This document shows positions 1 through 11,340 of a stretch of 30,676 nucleotides of DNA, one piece after another. Where the stretch lies: contig AZLU01000011.1 in assembly GCA_002224055.1 (NCBI GenBank), positions 368,718 to 399,393 of the forward strand. The letters run 5' to 3'. Below the pieces are notes generated by a model. That model did not search any database. It was not told the origin of the DNA and worked only from the letters and a program-made list of their open reading frames with translations. Every line of letters begins with the position of its first letter. Positions within the stretch are counted from its first letter, which is position 1. The position numbers and the translations under genes are program-made. The stretch is from Pezizomycotina sp. ARF18. Taxonomy: Eukaryota > Ascomycota.

Positions 1-34
1 AAAATGTAAACAAGTAACTTTTATTTACAGGAAT

Positions 35-1001
35 TTAGTCAATGGTGCTAATTTGAGTAAGAGCGTAGTACCCTTTGACGTATGGAGGCCCTGGAAGGAT
101 GACAACATCTAGACATCTTCGACCGTCTCTCATCATTAGCAGTGCTCCCACCATTAGCTCTCGAAAAGTAACCCTGAGAAAACCTATAGCGGGATGCGCA
201 AAGTTCATCGCAAAAGTAGCGATAGCATCATAAGCCCTTCGAAAACAATAAAGTAGACCTGAATCGACGCCAAATAGCCCTTCCACCCTGACGAGCTCGA
301 CACCCTGTACACGCTTCTAATGTAGATACACAGCGTCGCCAACGCAAGTCCCACACGAAAATCTTGAAGTCCTTAGTTCCAAGAACCTCCTTGCCTATAT
401 TAGAAACCGTGAGACGTTGCGAAAGACGCGACGCGAATTCGGCCGCAAAGGATGATGAAACAGCGTGAGGAAAAACACTGCAGCGTGAGACGATAAGCAT
501 GATATGGTTCCCATTATTCATGTTCTGGTTACTCTGGAGCGGACAGACGCCATTCCGCCACCTACACTCTGGAAGAATAAACTCAAGAAATCACCAACGA
601 TGAAATATAGAGTACACCGGCTACTCATCATTGCGATCTCGGCATTTCCGAAAGTGGATACAATTCTAGAGAGACAAATATATATCGACGCGGAGAAGAA
701 CGCGGGAGCTATGGTAAGCAGATTATCTGCGCAAGGAAGCGTTCATGTCGAAGATGTTGAAATGAGATTGGACGCGACCGAGTAGCCGATGATCTCGGCG
801 AGCAGCCGAGGAAGACACCAGAGTGGAAGAGCAGTACGCTTTTTGTAGGCTTGGTAGCTAAAGAGCGTGAGGGAAGATGCGAAGAGCAAGTATGAGAAGG
901 AGTTCTCGGAGGCGGGGTGTAAGCGTAGAAGGCATCAGAAGCAGGACAAGTACCTTAGTGCAGTCCTTGAGGTCTAAGACGACGGTAGCGTTCGTAGCCA
1001 T
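35..1001 (-). CDS. RTA1/RTM1-like multispanning membrane protein, frame broken several times
   Basis: RTA1-family proteins are fungal seven-helix membrane proteins linked to lipid translocation and resistance to toxic compounds. The start at 1001 (MATNATVVLDLKDCTK) is followed in shifted frames by CPASDAFYAYTPP, SFSYLLFASSLTLFSYQAYK and LLAEIIGYSVAS (about 905-735). Next come APAFFSASIYICLSRIVSTF (709-650), CTLYFIVGDFLSLFFQSVGG (about 616-555), HIMLI, LCIYIRSVYRV (336-301), a stretch near GWKGYLASIQVYFIVFEGL, and MNFAHPAIGF (208-179). The order matches the family: a YxP-type N-terminus, the E-x-x-GY motif, AP-x-F-x-A-x-IY, GD-x-x-S-x-x-x-Q-x-x-G-G, IRSVYR and a final HP. About 320 codons is the usual family length. 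At least six frame changes separate these blocks, mostly equivalent to one lost base. The exact C-terminus is uncertain; I use the stop at 35. The family call is secure, the substrate unknown. Confidence 0.8.
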
Positions 1002-1269
1002 GATTATAGGAGAGGCATTATAAGAAGTAAATGCTAAGGGATTCAGAATCGATCCTTGAGGTTTGATGAAGTGAAATCAATGAGGACGATCTATTTCTTT
1101 CCTAGATATTTGCAAAGTTATCTGAATACTTTATAAGACGGTGAAATGCTTATTTTGAGGTTGTTCTTGTTGCTGATGTAGAACAAGGCTCAAAAGACAG
1201 GGCGGCTGGAAGCTTGTTTTACAATTCAACATTCTTCACCTATTGTTCTAAAAAGTTTCAGTATGATCA

Positions 1270-1594
1270 ATGTATTGTTTACCATTGTTCACGATAGCGA
1301 TTTTCACCAGCATACACGCCAAGCGAGATTCCTCAAAGAAGTTATCAGATCCCTGAAAGAAAAGCCCCACAGCGACAGCTTGTCTTCGTTTCAGCGTTCG
1401 AATAGCCTCGAATAGCAAGACATTCGTCGATCGGCGTGCAAGAACACATTTCCACTTCCGGTAAACAGGTCGCCGGCCAAGGGTAATTTAAAGAGGGAAG
1501 ATCAGCATGAGCTGTCCTTCTAGAAGCCTTACGGAAAAGTATAACTAGGTCATGTATATCTGTAGTCTATTCTCAGTTAGCACTAGTTAGCTAA
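1270..1594 (+). CDS. candidate small secreted protein, frame broken
   Basis: Not recognised. An ATG at 1270 opens MYCLPLFTIAIFTSIHA, which has the shape of a signal peptide (hydrophobic core, Ala at the likely cleavage site). It is followed by a polar stretch, KRDSSKKLSDP. Reading continues only by changing frame, through LKEKPHSDSLSSFQRSNSLE, an in-frame TAG, IRRSACKNTFPLPVN, and a segment ending SCISVVYSQLALVS at 1594. The breaks are like those in the secure genes nearby. The product would be about 105 residues with two Cys in the mature part, the size of many fungal effector candidates. It would be divergent from the RTA1-like gene, with about 270 bp between the two starts. It could equally be chance; no homology is visible. 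Confidence 0.27.
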
Positions 1595-4500
1595 GCTCTC
1601 GAGTATGTAACACAGAAAACGTCCCTCGACGTATCCTTCCGCCATTGTAGACCAACTCGCCTATCCGCCCAATAGCGATATATTATGCAGAACTCGAGCG
1701 GTTTTCTGTATTTTAAAGCAGAAAACGGTTAACTGATCCCATGGAGGGAGAGTTGTTAATTCATCCGAGCTGGATAACTCACGTTTCCTTCCATTTTCTA
1801 TTCGCCTACTTAAAACATATAAAGGGAAAATACTACTGGATTGAGATATAATGAAGTACAAGAATCGGTGCAATACCAATTTCTTGGTATGCGACTTGCA
1901 AGCCAGTTAGTAGTACATGGTGGGTGTTTCACGATCCTATCGCGGACGGAGTTTGGCGGAGCAAGTTTCCGCTTCGTTTTCAGGGGCGTGTCAGAGCGTG
2001 CGAACCTAGTCCCGAATGGGTATATTTAGCGAAAACCCTACGCGACCGTAGAGCGCAAACCATTTCCTAATTCGGAATATTGTTCCGGTGCAGTCTCGGC
2101 AGCGCTCGGCAGGGCTTGTCCAATCGCGGGAAGTTCAAATTTAAGCGAGGATTCGTTAGGAAGGGGGCATAGGGGGTTGGGACGGTCTTCTCGATGAGAG
2201 GGGCTTAGACTAGTAGCAATGGTTGTATCGACGTTTCTAGGAATATTCAATTTACCAAAGCCTGAGCTATTAACCTGACGTGGTCGAGGCCTCCCATGAT
2301 CTACCGTTTCTAATGATACTTTGGTGTCTAGAATCCGGATATTATCAAAAGCTTACAAGGATCAGTTAGTAAGCGCTTCATTAGCACGGATACAACAATT
2401 TAACAGTTTGCAAATGTTGACTGGAGGATGCCGGAATATTGATTATTGGCCGACCAGCGTAAGATCCGCGAGTTTATCAAAATTAGTCATGTATACTAAT
2501 TTGGTTATTTATCGTGTATATTATTATTGATTAAACCAAGGCTATATTGATTAAATTAAGGCTGTATTGGTTAATCACCTCTATCAATGGCAACGATGGC
2601 GTCATGGCAGTGGGTGGAAGGTGGACATTGCGTCCGAACTTTAACGCTCGGGTTTCCTGAGACATCGATAATATAAGATAACAGCCGGTCATTTGCATCA
2701 TTTAATAATCTTAGGTCGGTATTGTTAATATAACATGGATGATACGGTCGGCTAGGCACAATTAGACTAAATATACGGCCGCTTATTCGGCCTGCGTTCC
2801 GTTTCAATATTGATTCTCCTAAAATTAATAGGGAAGCTAAGTTTTCCGGCTCTCGCAAGGGAGACCCGTTTATCGGATGAAACCTTCTGGCTCCACCGAC
2901 CCAACTCTATATATTCCAGCCTATTCATGCTTTTTGATATTGATGCTATAGTGGTTAACAGCCCCTTCTTGGCTGCCCCTCGGATGCGGTATATAAGTGG
3001 TGATCTTATTGGAAATCATTCCGAGGTATACCTAATTATACACAATCAATAATACACTGTATACACGTATACTCATTTGTCAAAAACTCTTTTCTCATAG
3101 AACTACTTTGACTGATCGAGAAAATGCGGGAGCTGGTTACGAAACCGTCCCATCATGTGTTGTTGTTACACATATTAATCCTCACTTTTGAACATAGCTA
3201 AGCCATCGGTATCATCTCCCTCCGCGATTGAGAAGTTGCATTGTTTACCTATTTCCGCGATCTCATATCATTATTTTGAAACCCGAATGAACGGACATTC
3301 TCTATTGGAGCTTCAATGATATTATGGCACCTAGACTGAGACAGACCGTATTTGTAATACTTATCACTAAACAAATTGTGTGGGCCAATCAAATAGAACT
3401 CATATGTCGATCGATTTTCATTCGGCCTGGCTGACCTAGAGCAAGAGGTGATATTTAAGGAATAAGGACAAGAAAAAAGAAATAGATATAGTACATTCAA
3501 GTGTCTGATACATGTCTAGGAAGATTGGAGTTATTTGGTTATACACTGAAGTATACCTTTAGGCTGTTATTTCTTGTTTTTAAATCCAGTTGAGAAAATA
3601 ATACGAATTATTAAAACCCGTAAAAAGCAATAACGGAATATGAAAGAGTTAATTCTCTCTGAAATGGTTCGGAACATGATAGAAAAGATCCAGGTAACAC
3701 CGAGACAGGGAATAGTTGAAAATATTCCGGTATGCAGATAATGTATCACATTTCTGTTAATCTTGAGAGCTCCGTGTTCGGAGTCGTGACTCGAGAGTTG
3801 GGCGAAGCTCAGTAAACGGAAAGAACTATATACAGAATAAGGAAATTGAGATATATATCGTTTTCGAGACAACATTGTGCTTACTGCGGGTCTCTCCGGC
3901 TCAGGTAACTTTCCTGTCCAGTTCTTACTGTATTTAATGCCTCAAGTAACAGGTTCCACATCCTGGACCATATATCTGGTGATTCCTTTTTTTTATTGGT
4001 AGCTTTGTAATTGGAACAGGAGAGGAAAGGGGCATGATGTCTCATGACTCGCTCAGAGCTTCTCAATGTTCGCGAGGAGACAATAAAAAGTCTAGTGAAA
4101 TTAACGGAGGCAGGGACCACAGAGACGGCGTAGATAAAGAAAAAGGAATGAAATAATGATCGTTTAAATTAATAAGCCTCCGAAAATCTTCTATTAGAAC
4201 GAAAGGTACCTTTAGCGAACTTCTTACGCCGTCGTGAATGTAACACTGACACGTCTTTCTTTGATCTTCCGCAACTTTAGTAGATCGATTTGTTTGATGA
4301 ACGAGTTCTGCATCGGAATGTCGTTTGAGATTCTTTACTGACCAGACACAGCCTCCTTCCTCTCGCCCAGATTGGTAATACTCCTGCCTTTTTCGGCCAC
4401 TCACGCAGATCACGATTCGTTCTAAATGGAAATCTACCCCGCTTCTTCCCTCATTATATCGTTGCCTCCCCATACGTCGGGACGGAGACTCAGATCGCTG

Positions 4501-7500
4501 ACAATGATGGGGTAGCCACGTGGGATAGAATAGTGATCAACTTACGATATTAAAAAATGGTTGGGGTTTGTTATTTAATTTTTTTTGTTGTTTCAGAAGA
4601 ATTCCTTTAAGAATTTTGGTTGCAACAGAGACCTTCCTTAAGTCTATCGTCAGAGATTGACGCCGTAAGCTGTAACTCTACTTTCTCGAGGTGCGAACTA
4701 AAGGGGCGTACAGGGACATACGCCAGTCCCTTCATTCCGCAGCATAATAAATTCGAACTTTCCGCAGCTCGCGTTCTGAGGTCTACCAACCAATCATAGA
4801 GCACCTTGAAAAAGCGGAATAGAGTTGCAAATTTAATACCAATTCAAAAACATACATACTTAAGGTTAGGCACAAAAAAAAAGCACGCATGTAAGGCTCT
4901 AGAGAGCTCCGAGAGCTCACAAAGCGCGTTAGATCCGAGAATACGGGTATAGAGAATATTGAAAGAATTCTCCAAACATATCCACTGTTTTGGTGGTTCC
5001 CGCGCTTCGTTTTCTCGGCCTGTCTCGTAACTAGCCGGACCGCCAGGCAACCTACTAGGCGTTGGTTCTACTGAACTACTGGATCACCTATTCGGGACTA
5101 GTTGATCTTATACTAATTTGATAACGAAGCTAAAGACTAGTTCCCGACATATGGCTGTAAGTTCGGCGAATAACCCCCCGCCTCCTCTCATCTAGCTCAT
5201 GCTCCATTGGCTTAACCTTTGAACTCATTGAAATTCGAACCACAATTAGGTATACAAATACAACAAGCACAAGTGTATTTAGTAGCCGCTTGATTGCAGA
5301 CACATTTAATTTACGAAACAAGATACACTCACTCTTTGTGGTCTCAAAGGTGCAACACGCATGCCACCTGGCGTATCCCTGCTCGCTCCTGCACACTTAG
5401 TCCGGATTATCTTACATCTTACAAATCTCGTATAGTCTCCTGTGGTGGCAGGAAAAGGAGTTCAGGACAACCCACGTGCCTTAATGGCAATGTAATCACA
5501 AAAGGGTAGTAATGATCGGATCGTCATTAGATAAATCTCGGTAGTTAAACTATCCTAAATGGCAAAAAGGCCCACACTATTGACGAGCCTTGTTTCTATA
5601 GTCCCCTACCACGATATAAGCTCTTAGAATATCAACTGAAGATTGCTCGTAAGAATTTGTCTTAAATTTATTGAATTGGTAGGATACTTGGCTGAGCGTA
5701 GTAAAGTTCCGCATCAATAGAAGTCCAGTAAGACAATGATAATGCATGTTTATAAAATTATAACCGAATTTTTTGTTGATAGAATTCTATAATAAACAAG
5801 GCCGGTAAGTTTGCGAAGTTGGATTTATTCATGGAGTATAATTGGAACTCGAGAGCATTCGCGAGGGCTATTTCTCTTTCGTCTTTTAAGACATGTATAC
5901 AGTATCCACCTAATGGTGAAGCTTTAGGCGTAATTGAAGAGAAATGAAAAGCTGTGAAATGTTTACAAGAGCACTTTCGCTCTCGCAATTTCCTTTCGAA
6001 CCCAGCATTATCAGAAACAAATTCGCTTTGGGGCCGGAACACATTCGTATCTCGTGAGGAAGAAAGGCGTGTTTAGAATCGAGTGATTGTCGAGTAACTA
6101 TGGCGGATTTTAAGCTTCAAGGAGAGATATATCCTCTCACCGAGTTGCACGCGGGTTAACAATCCGATAAAGTAACCGATATTTGATGTAGCATCACCGA
6201 TTGAAGGTGGCATCCTTCCATGATTGAATATTGTGAACAGGGTGAAAATTCCCAAGGGATGCGATACATATAGGACCCTACGAAGCCTGATTCGCCAACA
6301 ACTTCAATCGCGGGAGGTCATGAAGTAGAATTGGGCGATAGGCTTCTTTCTATGCTCTACCAATCATGGGAAGTTTTTCCCATGCAGCGTTATTCGTCGT
6401 CCTTAATTATCGGCATCCCCTTGTTCGAAGCAGCGCCTGGTACGACGAAAGTACAAAGTAGGAGATCACCTCCCCTATAAGGTTATGTGTACGTCAATGG
6501 GCTACGGGATCGTTGTTAGCTTCTAAGAACCTCAGCTTCCCGGAAAGATTTCCATATGTATGATTTGGAGGTCATGGAGAAAGAAGGACATAAATACGTA
6601 TAACGGGAACCCGAAAAAGTAGAAGAAAAGGAGGAGGAATATATTCTAATTAGCTGATCCGCGGAAATGCCAGATATAGGTCAGCAAATATCGGCAAGGG
6701 GGTGTATGAAGAGAATTGAAGCCTTTCTATTTCCATTCTGAACTTCTATCCCTGAATAGGTAGAATAGTATATTCCTGTAGATTGAGAATGAGCACCCTA
6801 TTAGAAGCGGATATTCTATTATTCGCCCAATCTTTATTCAAGTTATTTCTGTCAGAACGGAAGGATTCACGACGCGTAGATGCTGGTAAGTAAGCCGGGG
6901 GACTTGATATTTAGTGAACTTTTGGTACCATGAAATCAACATTGTAGATGCATTAACTGGCTACAAGTTTGTCCCATTGAAAATTGTCCGTCTCCGTGAA
7001 GATTTGATTTGATTTAAATAATAGGGGCACCGATCCTAGGTCTTGGGTTACTCGAAATGCCTTGTCTGCCCGACGCAACGCCGATCTAAACGATCTTCAA
7101 ATCTACGCCATACGCGCGAAGAGCAAATAGACCAGAGTATCAGTGTTAGTCTAATCATCTGCGAAATCGCTTTAGGATTTATATAACTAACTATACCAGG
7201 TGAATACCCAAGTTCTACATTGCTTACCTTGACGATTTGTAAGATTTCGAATTTTGCAAGCATACTATTGGGGACCAGAAGTAATACGAGAACAAGGACT
7301 AGATCTATAGTAAAGGTTATTATAGCTTGCTGTGAGCGGAGCTACTTTAGGTATCGAAGGGAAAAATATGAAGGTATATAAATGCCCTCCCCGACTGTCT
7401 CTCCAGTACTAGTCTGCTTGTCGCTCGGTAGTCATTTAGCAACCAGCACCCACGTGGGGTATCGAAAAGGGAATGAAATAGACAGGAGTAAGGCGATGAA

Positions 7501-8094
7501 CTGACGCTGGGTTAGGATTACAGATTCTTTTATAATTAATGCCTGAATACGTCAAATTTGCGAGTATTGATGATGCATGGAAGCTATAATATAATAATTA
7601 TTGGAAGATGCGCCAAAAAAGGGAGATCTCTTATCCTTTGAGGGAAGAATTGTCCGCTTTCGGCGGTCAGATAATCAACTTTGCATGTATATATCACCCA
7701 ATGGAATGGTTTAGTCTGCATACGCGTTGCAGTCTGCAGAATATTTGAAACCCCCTTGGGCTACCGCGAGCCAAACAGATTTCGTCTAAGAGGTGGAGAA
7801 GCCAAGACTGTCGCACCAAACAAAAGTCTCTTACTTTGCCGCTTGGATATTGCATTCCTGACACAAGAGGTTTCGGGAATCTGAATATCACAAACTCGAA
7901 TCTTTCTAAATTGTAATAAAACCCGCTAATATCTGGTTCATTACCCCTTGGATATTTGCTATATTTCGATAAACCAAATGCGGGCTTTTCTTAGAGCAGG
8001 TATAATGTTTTATAACTTATACATAGAACATTCGTCGAAAGAATACCAACATTTCCCCATTTGTTCCAATTCGAAGGGGAGAGAAAGTTCGACA
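1595..8094. other. long AT-rich, gene-poor region
   Basis: No gene can be identified with confidence across these 6.5 kb. Open frames are mostly under 100 codons and occur on both strands. The longest is 4063-4473 on the minus strand (136 codons, ATG start, Lys/Arg/Ser-rich, no motif I know). Patches with secretory flavour include 5130-5396 (-), with the hydrophobic core LNTLVLVVFVYLIVV; 5758-6042 (-), a Cys-containing 94-codon frame; 7263-7048 (-), preceded in frame by LVLVLVLLLVPNSMLA; and 7391 (+), opening MPSPTVSPVLVCLSLG. Because frames in this window break often, real small genes may lie here undetected. Around 2524-2575 the phrase attgattaaa/attgattaaatt/attggttaa recurs three times about 20 bp apart. 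Confidence 0.5.
6366..6603 (+). CDS. candidate small secreted protein, frame broken
   Basis: Not recognised. Two ATGs in different frames (6366 MGSFSHAALFVVL and 6382 MQRYSSSLIIGIPLFEAAPG) start hydrophobic leader-like stretches that overlap, suggesting one signal peptide split by a frame change. Downstream, in shifted frames, come GDHLPYKVMCTSMGYGIVVS and KDFHMYDLEVMEKEGHKYV, ending at 6603. The pattern of a short leader followed by a Y-x-V-x-C-x-x-x-G-x-x-V stretch faintly recalls small RNase-like effector candidates of plant-associated fungi. That is an impression, not a homology claim. The frame changes required go in more than one direction, which lowers confidence. Confidence 0.2.
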
Positions 8095-8454
8095 TCAAAA
8101 TAACTGAAACTCCGGAGAGCCTCGATATTGATGTTGTGGTAGCTTCAGAATGAGCCTAGCCCAGTCTATAGGAGGGCTAGGCGGATCAGTCCTGGATGAT
8201 AGTTTCGGTGCCAAAACGCTTTCATAGCCTGATGTCATTTCAACAACGTCAAGTAATATGGACGCACGGAATATACCGGAAATTCCGCTCCTAGTATGAA
8301 TGGCGTGGTTATCGAGATTCCATACTCTAAGCGGGAGTTTTAGTATATCGCTACCACGACTACTGCTGTAAGTATAGCCTAAACTAGCTGTATAAACTCG
8401 TGATACTAGTATCAATGTAAGGGTAAGCGTATATATCAGATCTGTAGATGCCAC
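8095..8454 (-). CDS. candidate secreted protein, about 119 codons, N-terminus unclear
   Basis: Not recognised. The open frame has no ATG at its start (it begins at a GTG) and opens with STDLIYTLTLTLILVSRVYTA, a typical signal-peptide core with an Ala cleavage site, followed by SLGYTYSSSRGSDILKLPLR. The remaining 80 or so residues are polar with no Cys and two Trp. An ATG 24 bases upstream (MKVRGGIYR) lies in another frame, so a frame change near the start could supply the missing initiator, as in other genes of this window. The body is unbroken for 357 bases. It could be a small secreted protein or a chance ORF. Confidence 0.28.
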   Translation of the reverse strand: MASTDLIYTLTLTLILVSRVYTASLGYTYSSSRGSDILKLPLRVWNLDNHAIHTRSGISGIFRASILLDVVEMTSGYESVLAPKLSSRTDPPSPPIDWARLILKLPQHQYRGSPEFQLF

Positions 8455-8792
8455 CCCTGACTTTCATATACGAAGTAATAACTGGGGTCCATCCATGGAA
8501 TGTTTCGGCTCTGGCTCTAATTTAGGCCCACTTTTTGCATCCATTTTCCAGAACTAACGCAGGTACGGACGGCTTCCAACACTTTGGTCATGACTCGGAA
8601 AAACTAAACCCTCTGTGGCATACCAGGGTGTGTGGTGAGCGGTCGAAGAGTCGTGTTTCGGTAATGAGGACGAAAAAAGAGATATGAAGTTAGAGCCTAA
8701 TCTAGCCAAAGAACTGCTTGTAGATACCGATACGTATGCTTCATTTCTGGGCGTTAATTACAGATAGTATGTGCGAGATAACCTACGCTACG

Positions 8793-8800
8793 TATAAATA
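8793..8800 (+). promoter_or_regulatory. TATA-like box upstream of the zinc-finger gene
   Basis: TATAAATA lies 239 bp before the ATG at 9039. Between them, about 8905-9026 is rich in C and T, as often seen in fungal promoters and 5' leaders just before the start codon. The ATG context is CAAACCATG. Inferred from sequence only. Confidence 0.3.
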
Positions 8801-9038
8801 CGGAGGAAACCCCTTACCACTTGCATTGAGTTAGTTCCCGAAGAGCAGTATATTCATCCAGATACTTCAAGGGTTATAACGTTATTGTGAACCTTTGTTA
8901 CTATTACCCCCCTCTCGATATTCAGTCATTCGCTAATATATTCCTTTCTTCCGTATTTCTCCTACACTCTGTCGTTCTTGGATCATCCTTTAGACTTCTT
9001 CTGTAATACTAAACCTCTTTGCATCCAAAAGACAAACC

Positions 9039-9542
9039 ATGTCGGTTCAAGGAATGATTAAGAGACAGCCAATTGTTGAATCCGGGAATGGATCCAACGT
9101 CCAAAATCTCCCATTTCTTTCCAGCGGTATCACTCTGAAATCTTTTGACGGACTATCTCCAACAGAGTCACTCAGCCTATTTAGTAGAGCGTATCCTGAT
9201 GCTACTCCGGAATCGCAGGAGCAAGACGTGGTGGCTCAGATCCATCATAGCAGTCTCAAAGCTCGAGCAAACGCGTCCAACTTCTGTCAACATCACCATT
9301 TCTTCTGTCCGGAACGGCGGTGCACAATCAGCTTCCAATGCAAGGGAGACCTGATCAAGCATACAAGGGAAGAACACAAGAAAACAACCGTAGTATCTCT
9401 GCCCAGTCTTATAGACGCGAACCTTAAGATCGACGACACCTCGGAGAGACTATTGAGGAAGATAGCCTCAGCTGCTGCGACCTGCCGAAACCACCTTGTA
9501 TCCACCCGGCGTGCGATTTTTGTCCAAAACCGACTGCACTAA
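9039..9542 (+). CDS. protein with one C2H2-like zinc finger
   Basis: An unbroken 167-codon frame with a good start context (CAAACCATG). The first 80 residues are Ser/Gln-rich and probably disordered. Residues about 89-115 contain FFCPERRCTISFQCKGDLIK followed by HTREEH, which spaces as Cys-X4-Cys-X12-His-X4-His with a Phe between the metal ligands. That matches a C2H2-type zinc finger of the kind found in fungal nuclear or regulatory proteins. The last 50 residues are charged and helical-looking (ANLKIDDTSERLLRKIAS), ending in an in-frame TAA at 9542. A single finger would normally not be enough for specific DNA binding, so the protein may be truncated by a frame change, bind RNA or protein, or continue in later exons. 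The function is unknown. Confidence 0.6.
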   Translation: MSVQGMIKRQPIVESGNGSNVQNLPFLSSGITLKSFDGLSPTESLSLFSRAYPDATPESQEQDVVAQIHHSSLKARANASNFCQHHHFFCPERRCTISFQCKGDLIKHTREEHKKTTVVSLPSLIDANLKIDDTSERLLRKIASAAATCRNHLVSTRRAIFVQNRLH

Positions 9543-10548
9543 ATCACAAACTCTAATACCCCGAATACGTATCGATATCTTCAAAAGCTGACGCTCGCAA
9601 CTAGCAACAGAGCCATTGATTAACATATACGAAGCAATGTCAGCCGGCGGATCCCATGATGACGCCACCACGAACTTCATCCGATATGTTATTTTCATTC
9701 CTTTTGTTTTGTTTTGTTCACTTTTTCCTCTCTGTTCGTTAGTACTCACTTCATTCGCCCTTTCCTTTTTCCGTTTTAACCTTTCTTTCTCTTTTTGTTT
9801 CTTATCTTAGCGAGCGGCTTTTCCTGTATTCTTCTTACGTATGGTACTCCGGAACGGGGCAAGGCGATATAATATAAACGGCGTTATTTAGGCAGGGCTA
9901 ACAGAACTACACAAATACAGAGATATATGCTTATCCGGGGTAATTTCCTAGCTTTTTTGGCTTGGATCAACGGGTTTTCATTTTAAATAATTGTTTTTTC
10001 CCTTCTTTTGTTCTACTTTTCATTAAATCCCATCTTTCTTTTGTCCTACTTCCCTTCAAATCTCATCCATGCATTTGCATTCTGCGAACTAGATATTGGT
10101 TTCGCTTTTCTAAATTTCCTTTGTCTTCCTTATAAGTGTTAAGGTTCTCTCTCCCTTATCTTTCCTTTGTCACGATATCTCAATCTTCCCTAAGCTTTTG
10201 TTTAGAGAGGAATAATGTTACTGTTTCACCTCTTCCAGTTGGCTCTTCACAGCTTGAGGCCATGTCGAATAGCATTGGCCATAATGTTTAATATACGTAT
10301 AACTAACTTCATTCTCTTTCACTGCTGCATGACATAGTACCTTTGTTTTCTCCTCTTATTTGCGTTTCTTTCTTTCTTGCCTTACTTCCTTCACTTGATT
10401 TTCTTTCTTACTTTTCTTTCTTAGTTTCCAACTATACTTCAATGTAGACCTAGAAGTTTTCATAGAAATTTTAATAAAATCCCTTTCATATTGCACCACA
10501 GATTCTAAAAGCCATCGCGCAAATAGACTTCTCAATTCATGAATCTGA
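9543..10548. other. spacer, strongly pyrimidine-rich on the + strand
   Basis: About 9690-10440 is rich in CTTT/TTCC repeats on the + strand, so open frames there (Phe/Ser/Leu-rich on +, Lys/Arg-rich on -) come from base composition, not genes. It may hold the 3' end of the zinc-finger gene and a CT-rich promoter for something downstream. No other feature seen. Confidence 0.5.
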
Positions 10549-10755
10549 AGAGAAGACATCGATCACTCACGAGCTTCGCATATCACTCATCCCCCCACAT
10601 TACCAAGTTGTCTCGACCAAATAGGCGGAGTAGCCCTAATCAAAGATCTCACTTTTCTTCGCCGACCTTTGTTTGAACCCACTCGCAGAGACATCCATAT
10701 CAGGTACCTGTCCCCAGAGGCCAATATTGAAACATCCGTGATGCATGTCACTTAA
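10549..10755 (+). CDS. coding-looking open frame without a start codon
   Basis: Sixty-eight codons are open from 10549 to a TAA at 10753, without a usable ATG near the beginning. The translation contains PSCLDQIGGVALIKDLTFL and LFEPTRRDIHIRYLSPEA, which read like ordinary folded protein rather than low-complexity noise. I recognise no domain. It could be an internal or last exon of a gene starting further left (perhaps the zinc-finger gene at 9039), or a fragment left by frame changes. The pyrimidine-rich stretch ending just before it could contain an intron 3' end, but I cannot place a convincing splice site. Confidence 0.25.
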   Translation, partial: REDIDHSRASHITHPPTLPSCLDQIGGVALIKDLTFLRRPLFEPTRRDIHIRYLSPEANIETSVMHVT

Positions 10756-11340
10756 CCTGAAGGAGGACCCCACGAACGTTCGGAGATGGACTTTTTTTTT
10801 TTTTGCCACCGCCCTGCCTATGATAATATCCTATTGGTCCCCCAATTTAATCGGCGAAAAGGAATTGCTCTCTCGCCCGGCGTTGTAAAATTGCGATGTA
10901 TTGTAACGTCTTTATGAAGGCTTATACCAAATTGAAGATTGATTGGCCGAAGAAATTTCGGAAGAAAAAATCGGCTTCGGTAGTGCCAACGTATCGGGTG
11001 GGGGGGAAAGCAGACGGAATGCATTGTGCATGTGAGAACCGGGCTGCATGTAAGGCTGCAGCTTCGCCCCTTCGACAAAAATAAAAAGTCGGCTGCGCCA
11101 AACGAACGAGACAATCGCGATCAAAAGATCGCCGGGTAGCGAACTCGGAAAGCTAGAACCTGAACACGATGGATTGCCATTTCCAGGTAAGACGGAGCAT
11201 AATATATAGCACTATTTAAATAGTGTGCGAAAGAAAAAACAAGGCATGTGATCCGCGTTCCGTTATTTCCGACCCAGAACAACTGCGAACCGCGAAACGG
11301 GTTACATGTTATCATTATTGATTGGCGATCTTTGTCGTGC

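Noticed and set aside
4063-4473. 136-codon minus frame considered as a gene
   Set aside because: Unbroken and ATG-started but without signal peptide, domain or biased codon use that I could recognise; mentioned only in the regional entry.
9468-9810. Minus and plus frames over the CT-rich stretch after the zinc-finger gene
   Set aside because: Lys/Arg-rich or Phe/Leu/Ser-rich translation is explained by pyrimidine bias.
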